DNA of 64,000 bases from Prochilodus magdalenae (GCA_024036415.1 JAMWET010004109.1:1-64000), one strand, 5' to 3'; counted from the stretch's first letter, positions 21,424 through 32,861 are shown. Notes: a model not told the origin generated them from the sequence alone. Program-made: numbers and translations.

Positions 21424-21976
21424 TAAGCTCTCTGGCCAAAAACATGTGCCCCCTTGTGTGTTTAAGGTGGTAGTACCTTCAGGCTCCTGCAGATGGCGCT
21501 GCATGAGGACGACGGGGCTATAAAGACCTGCGGGGTGTGAGTGATGGGATCCATAGATTGGGAAGAGGTGCTACAGTGCAGGGAATGTCTCGTTCCATGT
21601 CTGGAAAACGCTCCAGAGCAGATGTTAATGATTGGCTAAAAGGAGGGACTGCATGTGGGCGTGGCCAAAGACCATAGTGTGAAGGAAGTAGCTGAATCTG
21701 CAGGTGTATGGAAGCGTACGGTCATACGGGTCTACCAGCGGTGGATACAATCCCAGTCTACAGGGAATTCTCCTCGGACCTGTGCCAGGGAAGGCATTCA
21801 CCACATCTGGGCCACCTGACCAGTTCTTTGATGTGTCTGAACACTGATGTGGCTCCATCGAGAACCTTGTCCAGTCCATGCCCAATCCAGTCCCAGCTGT
21901 TATTGTTGCTCATAGGGTGTTACAGGCCATTAGCTCCATTTCAGTCAAAGGGGACTCATTTTTTGTCCCTTTGCCA
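21424..21976 (+). mobile_element. Tc1-like deletion derivative, family B copy 3 (both TIRs seen)
   Basis: The best family B copy. The left TIR at about 21429-21457 (CTGGCCAAAAACATGTGCCC) is inverted at about 21949-21974 (GGGGACTCATTTTTTGTCCC). Between them are the leader, GGGCGTGGCCAAAGACCATA, the transposase HTH (VKEVAESAGVWKRTVIRVYQ), then a direct jump to the C-terminal CLNTDV...VQSMPNPVPAVIV. The catalytic core is deleted, leaving about 550 bp. It must have been moved by an enzyme supplied elsewhere. Confidence 0.88.
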
Positions 21977-21979
21977 TCC

Positions 21980-22312
21980 ATATTCGATATGTTTGGTGTG
22001 ATTACCTTTATGTTAGACTAAGTCGCTAAAATCATATGCACAAAGCCCCTAAATGATCACACAGCCTATAAACCTCCAGGCCGCTGTCTCTTCAAGGCCT
22101 CAGAATCGCCCTTATCTGTTTGCGCTGCCGTCTCAGGAGGGAGCAGATGCAGCAGTGAGTGCTAAAGCAGAGCACACACAGGGTTGTTATCACAAAGATT
22201 TATTCACCCGCCTCAAACCAGAGACCCCCGGATTCATACAGCCACGTGCCTGTGTGTGTGTGTGTGTGTGTGAATAGCCGGGAGGACCCTCAGCCTTCTG
22301 TAAAAATGTCAG

Positions 22313-22343
<31 letters not shown>

Positions 22344-22960
22344 TCTCAGTGAGTCACAGCCAAATGCCAGCCAAAACACAGCCGTATAAACACATATGCT
22401 TCACGGGAGCGAAAAAAAAAGAGTGAAAAAATTAAAAGAGAGGAACGCAAAGTTCAGGTGGAGCCAAAGGTCAAACAGTGACATGTCTGCAGGCCAGCTG
22501 GATGTCAGCAGGAGCCAAGGGAGTGCTAATTACTGCTGCGACTGTTCGATCCCTCTCTCCACCGCTCCGACCGCGCTCACTCATGCCCACGTAGCGAGCT
22601 TTAGTGGGCGCTAAAGGCCTGCAGTGTTTACTTCAGCTATGAACCCTCTAAACGTCCAGGCAGAAAAACGGCCTATCGCTGCCTCTCCAAGCTCCCCTCT
22701 CTCAAAACCACTACCGTGCCTCTCATAACCAAACCTCGTATCTCCTAAAGGGTCGCTTGTTAGAACCAGCAGTGTGCAAAATCCAGGGAATGTTTCATAT
22801 CCAGGCAAAGCGGCTAGAACGATATTCCCCTTTCAAGAGATCTTCGGGAGGAGATTAGATATCAGATAATCCACTCGGATAAGGAAGGAGGAAGATAAAC
22901 GACAGCAGCTGAGAAACTGAAAGTGAGTCTCCTGGACACACTAAACACTCAGGCATCTGA
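21980..22960. other. Unique DNA with two short dinucleotide runs
   Basis: (TG)n at about 22248-22272 and (AC)n at about 22316-22342. 22390-22620 is balanced and repeat-free. Near 22845-22895 a short block (GATTAGATATCAGATAATCC-CAC) resembles 19850-19880 in the Tc1-like remnant. Confidence 0.45.
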
Positions 22961-22965
22961 TATTA

Positions 22966-23325
22966 TAAGCTCACTGGCCAAAACAATGAGTCCCCTTGTG
23001 TGTTTAAAGTGGTAGTACCTTCAGGCTCCTGCAGATGGCGCTGCATGAGGATGATGGGGCTATAAATCCCTGCGGGGTGTGAGTGACGGGATCCATAGAT
23101 CGGGAAGAGGTGCTACAGTGCAGGGAATGTCTCGCTCCATCTGTGGAAAATTCTCCAGAGCAGATGTTAATGATTGGCTAACAGGAGTGACTGCATGTGG
23201 GCGTGGCCAAAGACCATAGTGTGAAGGAAGTGAATCAAGGGATCCATTGATGTGGCCTACATATAGAAACTTGTCCAGTCCATGCCCAATCCCACCACAG
23301 CTGGTTGTCATGGAGGTGTTAGGTA
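22966..23325 (+). mobile_element. Tc1-like deletion derivative, family B copy 4
   Basis: The left TIR TCACTGGCCAAAACAATGAG starts near 22968 and the family leader follows. After AGACCATAGTGTGAAGGAAG the sequence skips the whole HTH and coding body. It resumes in the C-terminal tail (GATGTGGCCTACAT...CTTGTCCAGTCCATGCCCAA). This is a second, larger deletion than in copy 3, so the family has several internal-deletion forms. The right TIR is not clear. Confidence 0.8.
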
Positions 23326-23497
23326 GGTATTTCAGTCTCAGGTGACTAGCGTTTGTTTGGTTAGCTTATTTAGCTGTTAAGGATTCTGTGTAGTTTCGTT
23401 TTTACCTGTATCAGCCTGCCTGCTGACTGTTTGATCTCGTTTGTAAATGGGGTTGGTACACTATATGCCAATGCATCCAGTCTCCTCGTCAATCAGC

Positions 23498-23910
23498 ATC
23501 TCCACATGTACAGCAGGTTCTCAGTGAGGAACCGAAGGTCGGGTTCTAGCTTTACTGGCAGATACAGTGAGCGTCTGGTTCATAAGAACAAGGTCCAGCA
23601 GCAAACACACAGGACAACACAGCTACAGACTGGCAGAGGGCCAAACCCACTCTCTACTGACCGTGATGAGCGCCACCTCATTCCAATGTCCCTTACCCAC
23701 CGTACGATGACCTCGAGTGACCTACAGAGAGACTGGAGAGCGGTGGCTGGGGTGAAACACACAGCGAGCATGGTTCTAAAAACAGGCTTCTGGAGGTCAT
23801 TAGTGATTTTCTAAATACACAGATCTAATACAATATCTGATCTGGAGTTTGGGAGACATGGTTCCAGTAGTGTAGAGAATCAAACAGAACCAACACAAAC
23901 CCAGAACCGG
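23498..23910 (+). mobile_element. Tc1-like transposase N-terminal fragment (pair with 59256-59660)
   Basis: Open frame with the HTH2-type text DRDERHLIPMSLTHR-MTSSDLQRDW, which resembles the second DNA-binding helix bundle of Tc1 transposases. The frame ends at a stop by 23814, before any catalytic residue. The fragment is a close copy of 59256-59660, and similarity continues about 90 bp past the stop into non-coding text (ACAATATCTGATCTGGAGTT). Termini are not seen. Confidence 0.75.
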
Positions 23911-24084
23911 TACAGCTAGAGACACTGATCAGTTCCAGGTGGGCTCTATAGTGTTTCCAGAGCTGTGTGCACTTTATTGGATTGTTGATGCTACGGAAAT
24001 AGCGGTTGCACTCCTCCGCTAGTCCAGGACTGAGTCACAGTCTTGTGGTTGATATGTACACGATCGGAAATGGATATGGCCTTT

Positions 24085-24293
24085 TCCTTCATTCATCAAA
24101 ACAGTTCATATGTCCTGTGGTGTCCCACAGGGGTCAGTCTTAGGGCCTATGCTTTTCTCTTGTTGGTACATGCTACCTCCAGGTGATGTCATTAGGAAAC
24201 ATGGTAGCAGTGTTCACAGCTGTGCTGATGACACGGGCGGTGGTGGCGGTGACTTGCCAAGAGCTTCAGCAAACATCTGAATTTCCCTCTGGC

Positions 24294-24330
<37 letters not shown>

Positions 24331-24335
24331 GTTGC
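24085..24335 (+). mobile_element. Non-LTR retrotransposon reverse transcriptase fragment
   Basis: Plus-strand text CGVPQGSVLGPMLFS, followed after about 25 residues by SCADDT, is the RT palm motif pair (PQGSVLGP and xADD) of L2/Jockey-like LINEs. The usual Tyr of YADD reads Cys here. It is then joined directly to a LINE 3' tail (TGAATTTCCCTCTGGCATC) and (TATC)8 at about 24294-24330. The body between RT motif and tail is therefore deleted. Confidence 0.8.
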
Positions 24336-25204
24336 TGCTCCTTTCATTGTCTACCTGCCCTTCAATGATCTAACCGGGACCAGCTCCATCACCATGACTG
24401 ATAAGAGGTTAGAAGACGCCATCAGGGCAGCAGGGCTACTTCTCCATCCTCTCATGTTGGACTGACTCCACTCCTACAGCGCTACAGTGACTCACTATCA
24501 CCTCCTCAGGTACACAGTGGTATTACGAGACAGGATGAGATGGGGCTAGCTGGTTAGCATGCTAACATCAGTAGATACCTCTGCAGCATCATACTCATCT
24601 GTTGTCTCCTCAGAGGACAGCACGTCCTGGTTGAAGCTCCGCCCGGTACTCTCAGTCTTCCACCTCACAGTGCTGTTCCTTAAACATACTGGCCACACCT
24701 CCGATTCCACAATGTAATCACAACAAGTGCTAGGCAAACGATACAGAACCCCACAGCAGTGGTTTTATAACCTCGACTGTGTGAGAGCGGGAACAAATGG
24801 AGGCAGCGGGAAGCCGGCACTTACTGCACCCGCTGTGTGAGGACAAAAATCAATCAGATTTGTTTATTTTATAAGTGAGCGGCGGCTACAGCAATGCTCC
24901 ATTAATAGCACTGAACGCGACGTGAAGGCGTCCAGCGTGATCAGAACCAAACACAGAACGACTGTTCCTCCCAGTGATCCAGCTATCACAGGAACCTACA
25001 GCATGCTACAGACAGGAACTCGGTCAGGGAGGCTACTGGAGACACCGTGGCGTCTGGGTTACGTCGTGTGGTTTTATTGTTTATCTTAATGTGAGCTGTA
25101 TACACTGTTTAGACACGGTTCCTCACAGCGGGTTCTACTTCTGTTCATCCTAATGCTCTAGAACTCTAGAACAATAAACATGAACACATCCAACTATGGA
25201 ATTA
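24336..25204. other. Intergenic stretch
   Basis: No gene or repeat family recognised; mixed composition. Confidence 0.35.
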
Positions 25205-27010
25205 TACAGTCAAGTTCAGCTTAGCTCTCTAGGTGTAAGTCAGAGGGGTTCTAGATTAGTTCAGGTGTATGTTAGAATGGTCCTAGATAAGTAGAGGTGT
25301 ATGTTAGAAGGGTCCTAGATTAGTAGAGGTGTATGTTAGAAGGGTCCTAGATTAGTAGAGGTGTATGTTAGAAGGGTTCTAGATTAGTAGAGGTGTATGT
25401 TAGAAGGGTCCTAGATTAGTAGAGGTGTATGTTAGAAGGGTCCTAGATTAGTCCAGGTGTATGTTTGAAGGGTCCTATATTAGTCCAGGTGTATGTTTGA
25501 AGGGTCCTAGATTAGTCCAGGTGTATGTTAGCAGTGTCCTAGATTAGTCCAGGTGTATGTTCGAAGGGTTCTAGATTACTCCAGGTGTATGTTAGCAGGG
25601 TCCCAGATTAGTCCAGGTGTATGTTAGAAGGGTCCTAGATTAGTAGAGGTGTATGTTAGAAATGGTTCTAGATTACTCCAGTTATGTTTGAAAGGTCCTA
25701 GATTAGACCAGGTGTATGTTCAAAGGGTCCTAGATTAGTCCAGGTGTATGTTCGAAGGGTTCTAGATTACTCCAGGTGTATGTTTGAAGGGTCCTAGATT
25801 AGTCCAGGTGTATGTTCAAAGGGTTCTAGATTACTCCAGGTGTATGTTTGAAGGGTCCTAGATTAGTCCAGGTGTATGTTCGAAGGGTCCTAGATTAGTC
25901 CAGGTGTATGTTCAAAGGGTCCTAGATTAGTCCAGGTGTATGTTCAAAGGGTCCTAGATTAGTCCAGGTGTATGTTTAAAGGGTCCTAGATTAGTCCAGG
26001 TGTATGTTTGAAGGGTCCTAGATTAGTCCAGGTGTATGTTAGCAGGGTCCTAGATTAGTCCAGGTGTATGTTCGAAGGGTTCTAGATTACTCCAGGTGTA
26101 TGTTAGCAGGGTCCCAGATTAGTCCAGGGGTATGTTAGAAGGGTCCTAGATAAGTAGAGGTGTATGTTAGAAATGGTTCTAGATTACTCCAGTTATGTTT
26201 GAATGGTCCTAGATTAGACCAGGTGTATGTTAGCAGGGTCCCAGATTAGTCCAGGTGTATGTTAAAAGGGGGTCTAGATTAGTCCAGGTGTATGTTAAAA
26301 GGGGGTCTAGGTTAGTCCAGGTGTATGTTAAAAGGGGGTCTAGGTTAGTCCAGGTGTATGTTAAAAGGGGGTCTAGGTTAGTCCAGGTGTATGTTAAAAG
26401 GGGGTCTAGGTTAGTCCAGGTGTATGTTAGAAGGGGGTCTAGATTAGTCCAGGTGTATGTTAGAAGGGTTATAGGTAAGTCCAGGTGTAAGTTAAAAGAG
26501 GGTCTGGTAAATCCAGATTTTTGTTCAAAGTGGGCCTGGATTAGTCTGTGAATATGTTGGAGAGGGTCTAGATTAGTCCATGTGTACATTAGAAGAGGAT
26601 CTAGATTAGTCCAGGTGTATGTTTGATGCCGATCTAAATTAGATCAGGTATATGTTAGACAGGGTTTAGGTTAATCCAGATTTATGTTGGAAATGGCTCT
26701 AGATTAGTCTGGGGGTATGTTGGAGAGGGTCTAGTTTAATCCAGGTGTATGTTCAAAGGGGGTCTAGATTAGTCCGGTTGTATGCTAGACAGCGTCTAGA
26801 TTAGTCCATGTCTACGTTAGATGGGGATCTAGATTAGTCCATGTGTATGTTAGACACAGGTCTATATTAGACCAGGTATATGTAAGATAGGTTTTAGATT
26901 AATCCAGATTCATGTTAGAAATGGCTCTAGATTAGTCCATGTGTACATTAGATAGGGGGACTAGATCAGTCCAGGTGTATGTCAGAAGGGGGTCGGGATT
27001 AGCCCAGGTT
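25205..27010. repeat. 32/33-bp minisatellite, about 55 units
   Basis: Core GTCCAGGTGTATGTTAGAAG then GGTCCTAGATTA. From 25215 to about 26255 the unit is 32 bp. From about 26255 to 26470 it is 33 bp with AAAAGGGGGTCTAG, highly homogeneous. It then decays to diverged units up to 27010. Variant runs (AGAGGTG at 25280-25440; TTCAAAGGG at 25800-25980) are clustered, and a block at 25550-25690 is repeated at 26060-26230, showing multi-unit duplication. The 33-bp block gives 11-residue-period frames that are not genes. Confidence 0.95.
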
Positions 27011-27369
27011 TATGTTAGGGCAGAAGACAGGCTGCCAGTCCATCGCCGCTCTGAGTACGCATCACAGGTTGGACTTCTCCGACTCCAGGAGCCACCAGAG
27101 CTACGGAACCCTCAAACAAACAGACGTGGGTCTGGATAAACAGTCTGCTGCCCCGCCCCCGATGGTGACACCGGGCGAGGTGAGCCATGTGGAGCTAATG
27201 CCACGCGAGTGCGAGCAGGTCTAACTCCCTGTGCCTGTTTACGCTCTGGGCCTGCTGTCTTCTGAGCACGCTGCCCGTGAATGAGTAGCCTTGGCCCATC
27301 CGACAGGCCCAAGGAGGAGGCGTAGGAGTGCGCTAGAGCACATTCATCTCCAGCTCTGTGAGAGAACGT
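27011..27369. other. Short unique spacer
   Basis: Moderately GC-rich spacer between two tandem domains. No gene seen. Confidence 0.35.
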
Positions 27370-27516
27370 GGAGAAATCCCTCTCTCCCTCCCTCCCTCTC
27401 AATCTCTCTCCCTCCATCCCTCCCTCTCTCCCACCCTCCCTCTCAATCTCTCTCTCTCTCTCCCTCTCTCTCTCTCTCTTAATCTCTCTCCCTCTCTCTC
27501 TCCCACCCTCCCTCTC

Positions 27517-27547
<31 letters not shown>

Positions 27548-28107
27548 ATCTCTCTCCCTCCCTCCCTCTCAATCTCTCTCCCTCCCTCCCTCCCTCTCTC
27601 TCCCTCCATCCCTCCCTCTCTCCCACCCTCCCTCTCAATCTCTCTCCCTCCATCCCTCCCTCTCTCTCCCTCCATCCCTCCCTCTCTCTCCCTCTCCCTC
27701 CATCCCTCCCTCTCTCTCCCTTCATCCCTCTCAATCTCTCTCCCTCCATCCCTCCCTCCCTCCCTCTCCATCTCTCTCCCTCCATCCCTCCCTCTCTCCA
27801 TCCCTCCCTCTCAATCTCTCTCTTCATCTCTCTCCCTCCATCCCTCCCTCTCTCTCTCTCTCTCTCCCCATCTCTCTCTCTCTCCCTCCCTCCATCCCAC
27901 CCTCTCTCCCACCCTCCCTCTCAATCTCTCTCCCTCCATCCCTCCCTCTCTCTCCCTCTCCCTCCCTCTCTCTCCATCCCTCCCTCTCTCTCCCTTCATC
28001 CCTCTCAATCTCTCTCCCTCCATCCCTCCCTCCCTCCCTCTCAATCTCTCTCCCTCCATCTCTCCCACCCTCCCTCTCAATCTCTCTCTTCATCTCTCTC
28101 CCTCCAT

Positions 28108-28140
<33 letters not shown>

Positions 28141-28355
28141 CCCATCTCTCTCTCTCTCCCTCCCTCCATCCCACCCTCTCTCTCTCTCTCTCCCTCCCTC
28201 CATCCCACCCTCTCTCTCCCTCTCTCTCAATCTCTCTCTCTCCATCCCTCACTCTCTCCCACCCTTTCCCTTAATCTCTCTCTCTCCATCCCTCTCTCTA
28301 CATCTCTCTCCCTCCATCCCTCTCTCTCTCTCCCTCCCTCCCTCTCAATCTCTCT

Positions 28356-28388
<33 letters not shown>

Positions 28389-28491
28389 CCCCTCTCTCTC
28401 AATCTCTCTCCCTCCATCCCTCCCTCTCTCCCACCCTCCCTCTCAATCTCTCTCTCTCCCTCCCTCTCTCTACATCTCTCTCTCCCTCCAT

Positions 28492-28522
<31 letters not shown>

Positions 28523-28645
28523 CCTCCCTCCCTCCCTCCCTCCCTCTCAATCTCTCTCCCTCCATCCCTCCCTCCCTCTCAATCTCTCTCCCTCCATCCC
28601 TCCCTCCTTCTCTCTCTCTCCCTCTCAATCTCTCTCCCTACATCC

Positions 28646-28676
<31 letters not shown>

Positions 28677-28704
28677 CTTGAATTTCCCTCTGGGATCAAT
28701 AAAG

Positions 28705-28760
<56 letters not shown>

Positions 28761-29035
28761 CCTCTCTCTCTCTCCCCCTCTGTCTCTACCTCTTTCTCTT
28801 TCTCCCTCCCTCTCAATCTCTGTCCCTCCATCCCTCTATCTCTCTCTCTCCCACTCTGTCTCTCTCTTTCTCTTTCTCCCTCCCTCTCAATCTCTGTCCC
28901 TCCATCCCTCTCTCTCTCTCCCTCCCTCTCAATCTCTCTCCCTTCATTTCTCTCTCTCTCTCCCTCTCAATCTCTCTCCCTCCATCCCTCTCTGCCTTCC
29001 TTCCTTTTTCTCTCTCTCTCTCCCTCTCTTCTCTC
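27370..29035. repeat. 1.67-kb polypyrimidine domain (CTCTCTCCCTCCATCCCTCC)
   Basis: Almost uninterrupted C/T on the plus strand, made of CTCT, CCCT, CCATCCCT and CAATCTCT modules. It includes repeated blocks such as TCTCAATCTCTCTCCCTCCA. Such mirror-type purine/pyrimidine tracts can form intramolecular triplexes, as is well established for long R/Y tracts. A 615-residue Ser/Leu/Pro frame across it is a shadow of the repeat. Confidence 0.97.
28679..28762 (+). repeat. LINE 3' tail with (TATC)n inside the polypyrimidine domain
   Basis: TGAATTTCCCTCTGGGATCA, AATAAAGTATC and about 14 TATC units interrupt the C/T domain. This suggests a 5'-truncated LINE inserted into it, or that the domain grew from a LINE tail. 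Confidence 0.8.
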
Positions 29036-29939
29036 AGCCATTCTTTGGAGGACCAAAAATAGCAGCACATGCGGCCGCGGTTCAGGCCTTTGTTCCCAGC
29101 CTTTCTTATTTAATCCCCTCTCATTCTCACTCTCCGGGCATCTCTCTCTTTTCGGTCAGACATCTGTTCGCTAATTTTTCTCGTGAAAGAAAAGCGCGGC
29201 CCTGATGAACACAGGACGAAGAGTCTGCAGGGGAGGAAGGGCAGGAATAAAGAGAGCTGGGAACACGAGCGCTGTCGTGAGCGCTTGGCACCGGCCGTCT
29301 GATTGTACTGGCCGTGCACGCGGCTGTTTTCTGGCGCCACGCTGAGACTGGAGAAGCACTGGGTTCTGTATTTCACTGCTGCCAACAAATCAAAACGGAC
29401 TGATTCAGAGCTGTACCGGGTACAGCTGAGGCTGAGACGGGTTTCTGGACATTACGGAGGAGTGGACGTGGTAGAGCATGTCCAGCTCTGAGTACTGGAT
29501 CAAAACAAACATGAAGCAGAGCTTCGTTCAGTTGTAGTTTAATTGTGGGCGGGGCTTGCTCCGAGACCCCCGTCAGATATCAGTGTTGGTGTATTAGTGT
29601 GTATGTGTAGAAGTGTGTAGAAGTCCAGCCGGTTTGCTGGTGGAGTGTACCACTAGTTAACCCGTTGTTGCCCTGTAGGAAGTGTTGCAGTCTGGGAACA
29701 TTGCATATTATCATCAGGGGTATCGAGCTGTAGGTCAAGGGTCAAATACCTTTAGGCTATTATTGTTTGGGAGAGTTGAGCATACCCAGCTCCTAGGATA
29801 CACCGCCCGTGTACGCTCTTTAAGGGGGAGGCAGCCTATACAAACTGTGTGTCCAGATTCTGTTTTTGGACAAGAGACCCAGCTGCACTCGCCTTAAATC
29901 AACAGCTCTCCTGGTCCTCCCTTCGGTGGAGGAGAGACA
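29036..29939. other. Unique stretch
   Basis: Mixed DNA with short overlapping frames on both strands but no domain. No repeat family recognised. Confidence 0.35.
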
Positions 29940-31200
29940 GAATGAACTTCACCTCCCTCTGACTGTGATGGGTCGTACTAAGCTCTAAGTTTGTTTTGAC
30001 CCCTCCCCCTGATTGTGATTGGTCCTGATCATTGTGCAAGTTTGTTTTGACCCCTCCCCCTGACTGTAATTGGTCCTCATCATTATGCCAGTTTGTTTTG
30101 AGACCTCCCCCTGACTGTGATTGGTCCTAATTAACTCTGGATTTGTTTTGACCCCTCCCCCTGACTGTAATTGATCCTGATCATTATGCCAGTTTGTTTT
30201 GAGACCTCCCCTTGATTGTGATTGGTCCCGATCAACTCTTGTTTTATTTTGAGACCACCCCCTGACTGTGATTGGTCCTGATCATTATGCCAGTTTGTTT
30301 TGACCCCTCCCCCTGACTGTGATTGGTCCTAGTCATCATGTCAGTTTGTTTTGACCCCTCCCTCCTGACCGTGACTGGTGCTAATCATTATGCCAGTTTG
30401 CTTTGAGCCCTCCCCCTGACTCTGATTGGTCCTATTCAACTCTTGGTTTATTTTGAGACCTCCCCCTAACTGTGATTGGTGCTAATCATTATGCCAGTTT
30501 GTTTGGAGACCTCCCCTTAAACGTGGTTATTGTTTTGAGACCTTTCCCTGACTGAGATTGATGCAAATCCACATGACAATTTGCATTAAGACCTCCCCCT
30601 GACTCTGATTGATCCTAATCAGCCCTTGGTTTGTTTTGAGACCTTCCGCTAACTATGACTGGTCCTAATCATTATGCCAGTTTGTTTTGACCCCTCCCCC
30701 TGACTGTGATTGGTCCTGTTCATTATGCCAGTTTGTTTTGAGACCTCCCCCTGACTGTGATTGGTCCCGATCAACTCTTGGTTTGTTTTGAGACCACTCC
30801 CTAACTGTGATTGGTCCTAATCAACTCATGGTTTGTTTTGACCCCGCCCCCTGACTCTGATTGGTCCTGATCAACTCTTGTTTTATTTTGAGACCTCCCC
30901 CTGACTGTGATTGGTCCTAATCATTATGCGAGTTTGTTTTGAGACCTCCCCCTGACTGTGATTGGTCCTAATCAACCCTTGGTTTGTTTTGAGACCTCCC
31001 CCTGACTGTGATTGGTCCTAATCAACTCTTGGTTTGTTTTGAGACCTCCCCCTAACTGTGATTGGTGCTAATCATTGTGCACATTTTTTGGAGACCTCCC
31101 CTTAAACGTGGTTATTGTTTTGAGACCTTTCCCTGACTGCGATTGGTGCGACTCCTCGTGCCAATTTGCATTGAGACCTCCCCTTGATTGTGATTGGCAC
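29940..31200 (+). repeat. 51-bp minisatellite with a C-rich box and an inverted CCAAT box in each unit
   Basis: The unit runs GACCTCCCCCTGACTGTGAT, TGGTCCTAATCATTATGCCA, GTTTGTTTTGA; about 25 units. Two alternating half-types exist (ATTATGCCAG or AACTCTTGGT). Nearly every unit keeps ATTGGT, the inverted CCAAT core. At 30421 and 30857 the text CTGATTGGTCC fits the Y-box consensus. CCCCTCCCC or CCCCGCCCCC precedes it by about 10 bp. No coding potential. Transcription-factor binding is inference. Confidence 0.95.
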
Positions 31201-32264
31201 CACAGACCCCTGTCGCTCTGTACTCTACTTATCAAGGTGACGGCGGCGAGTAAAGGATATCATATTTACCTGGTACGGGAAAAAAGCTTTGTGGCTTCAC
31301 CCAAGCCCGGCTGCCTCGCCTCCTCCTGCTCGTCGCCTGTTAATGAGTGTGAATGGAGGCAGTCAGCCTGAAAATACACACCAAGACTAATATTTAGAAA
31401 ATGTCTTCCATTGTAATGCGGGGAGCGGAGACGGAGGCCCTGAGATGTGTGCGGACTTAATGTGTTTGTGTGGGTGTGGGCAACGCAGTACAAAACAAAT
31501 AGCACACAAACAGGCTATTAGGAGTAATTCAACTAGAATGACTGGCGAGGAAAAATCCAGAACACGCCAAAGACTTAGCCGCAGCCTTTACCATCACACT
31601 GATTGGAGCCCATTCCCGGGAACTGACAGATACGCCGTCAGCCCGAACGTTAAAAAGAGCGCAACAGACATCGGAAAATCGATTTGATAAAAAGGAACGC
31701 GGCCCTAATTTGGAAGGGAAGGTGCCAAAACTGCCAGCATTTGTCTCCTTAACAGCCAACACCACCATCTCTTGGCAGGCAGCGTCTTCGAAGATCTACC
31801 ACATGAATACTCCCCAATTGTTGCTGGAGTCGACAACAATGTCATTGATTTGATCTGCGTGTGAGGGAACCCGGCTCAATTAATTAGCCGGCCCTGTCTC
31901 TCGTTTCACGTCTCTAATTAGCCGTGAATTAATGAGCGGCACCGCTAACTAATCAAACCCGATAGCCTTCTGCAATTAAGGCCCCCCCACGCCGGTCGCC
32001 AGGTTTGAGGGAAGTGTGCAGTCTTCAGTCAGCTATAAATCCCACCATTGATCTGAGGAGGGGGCGGTGACGATTCCGTAGGAGCTTATGTGCCGAGGGC
32101 TCGGTTAGAGGGCTTTGAAGAGAGCTTCTGGAGATTATAGAGGAGTGGGCCAGGTAGACAATGTCCAGCGCTGAGCAAAGACGAGACGTTAACCCCCCAT
32201 TAACACGCTGTAAATGTTAATCAAACAAACTGTGGCCAGAGTTTTGGAGCGGCTAATTGTGTGA
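31201..32264. promoter_or_regulatory. Repeat-free island between two 51-bp arrays; candidate enhancer-like non-coding DNA
   Basis: No repeats. It is rich in homeodomain-type cores at 31870-31980. TAATTAGCCG occurs at 31881 and again at 31915 as a 10-bp direct repeat 34 bp apart. GAATTAATGAG follows at about 31926, and GCTAACTAATCA and GCAATTAAG soon after. This is the densest TAAT cluster I noticed in the window. It is flanked on both sides by the same minisatellite family. The regulatory assignment is inference from composition only. Confidence 0.35.
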
Positions 32265-32590
32265 GGTACCTCCCTCTTACTGTGATTGGTCCAAATCGAC
32301 TCCAGGTCTGTTTTGAGACCTCTCGCTGACCCTAATTGGTTTGAATCGTCATGTGGTTATGACCGAATGACCCTCCCCCTGACTGTGATTGGTCCTCAGC
32401 ATTATGCCAGTTTGCTTTGAGACCTCCCCTCGACTGGGGATTTGTACTATTCCCCGTGTCATTAATTATCAGACCTCCCAGTGATTAGTCCAGTTCATCA
32501 TGCTGTTTGTTCCGAGACCTCGCGATCATAATTGGTGCTAATCACCATGCCAACTTGTTTTGAGACCTCCCCCTGACTGTGATTGGATTG
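32265..32590 (+). repeat. 51-bp CCAAT minisatellite, second block
   Basis: About six diverged units of the repeat at 29940-31200, with ATTGGT, TTTTGAGACCTC and TTATGCCAGTTTG landmarks. Higher divergence than the first block suggests age, or escape from homogenisation after 31201-32264 separated them. Confidence 0.9.
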
Positions 32591-32820
32591 CATTTTGCTG
32601 GCCAGTTGCTCCTGTACGTTCAACAAGCCGAACAGTCCCATTTGCAGACCTGTGAACGTGGGAATGGTCATATTGGAATACTGGGACAGGAATGTGATGT
32701 TCCTCTGTAAGATGATGAACAAAACCTGGATGTCCACGAGCCCAGTGTAGAACCCCATCTAATTTAATTGCAACTCCCCCAGAACATCACAGAGGGGACT
32801 CAGGGAGCCTATATTCTAGA
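32591..32820. other. Short spacer
   Basis: Unremarkable sequence between the minisatellite and the AT-rich block. Confidence 0.3.
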
Positions 32821-32824
32821 AATA

Positions 32825-32830
32825 GGGATA

Positions 32831-32861
<31 letters not shown>

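Noticed and set aside
27358..29205. 615-codon Ser/Leu/Pro-rich open frame
   Set aside because: It is a translation of the polypyrimidine repeat; a second frame of 437 codons and opposite-strand frames are open over the same DNA. No domain and no splice context.
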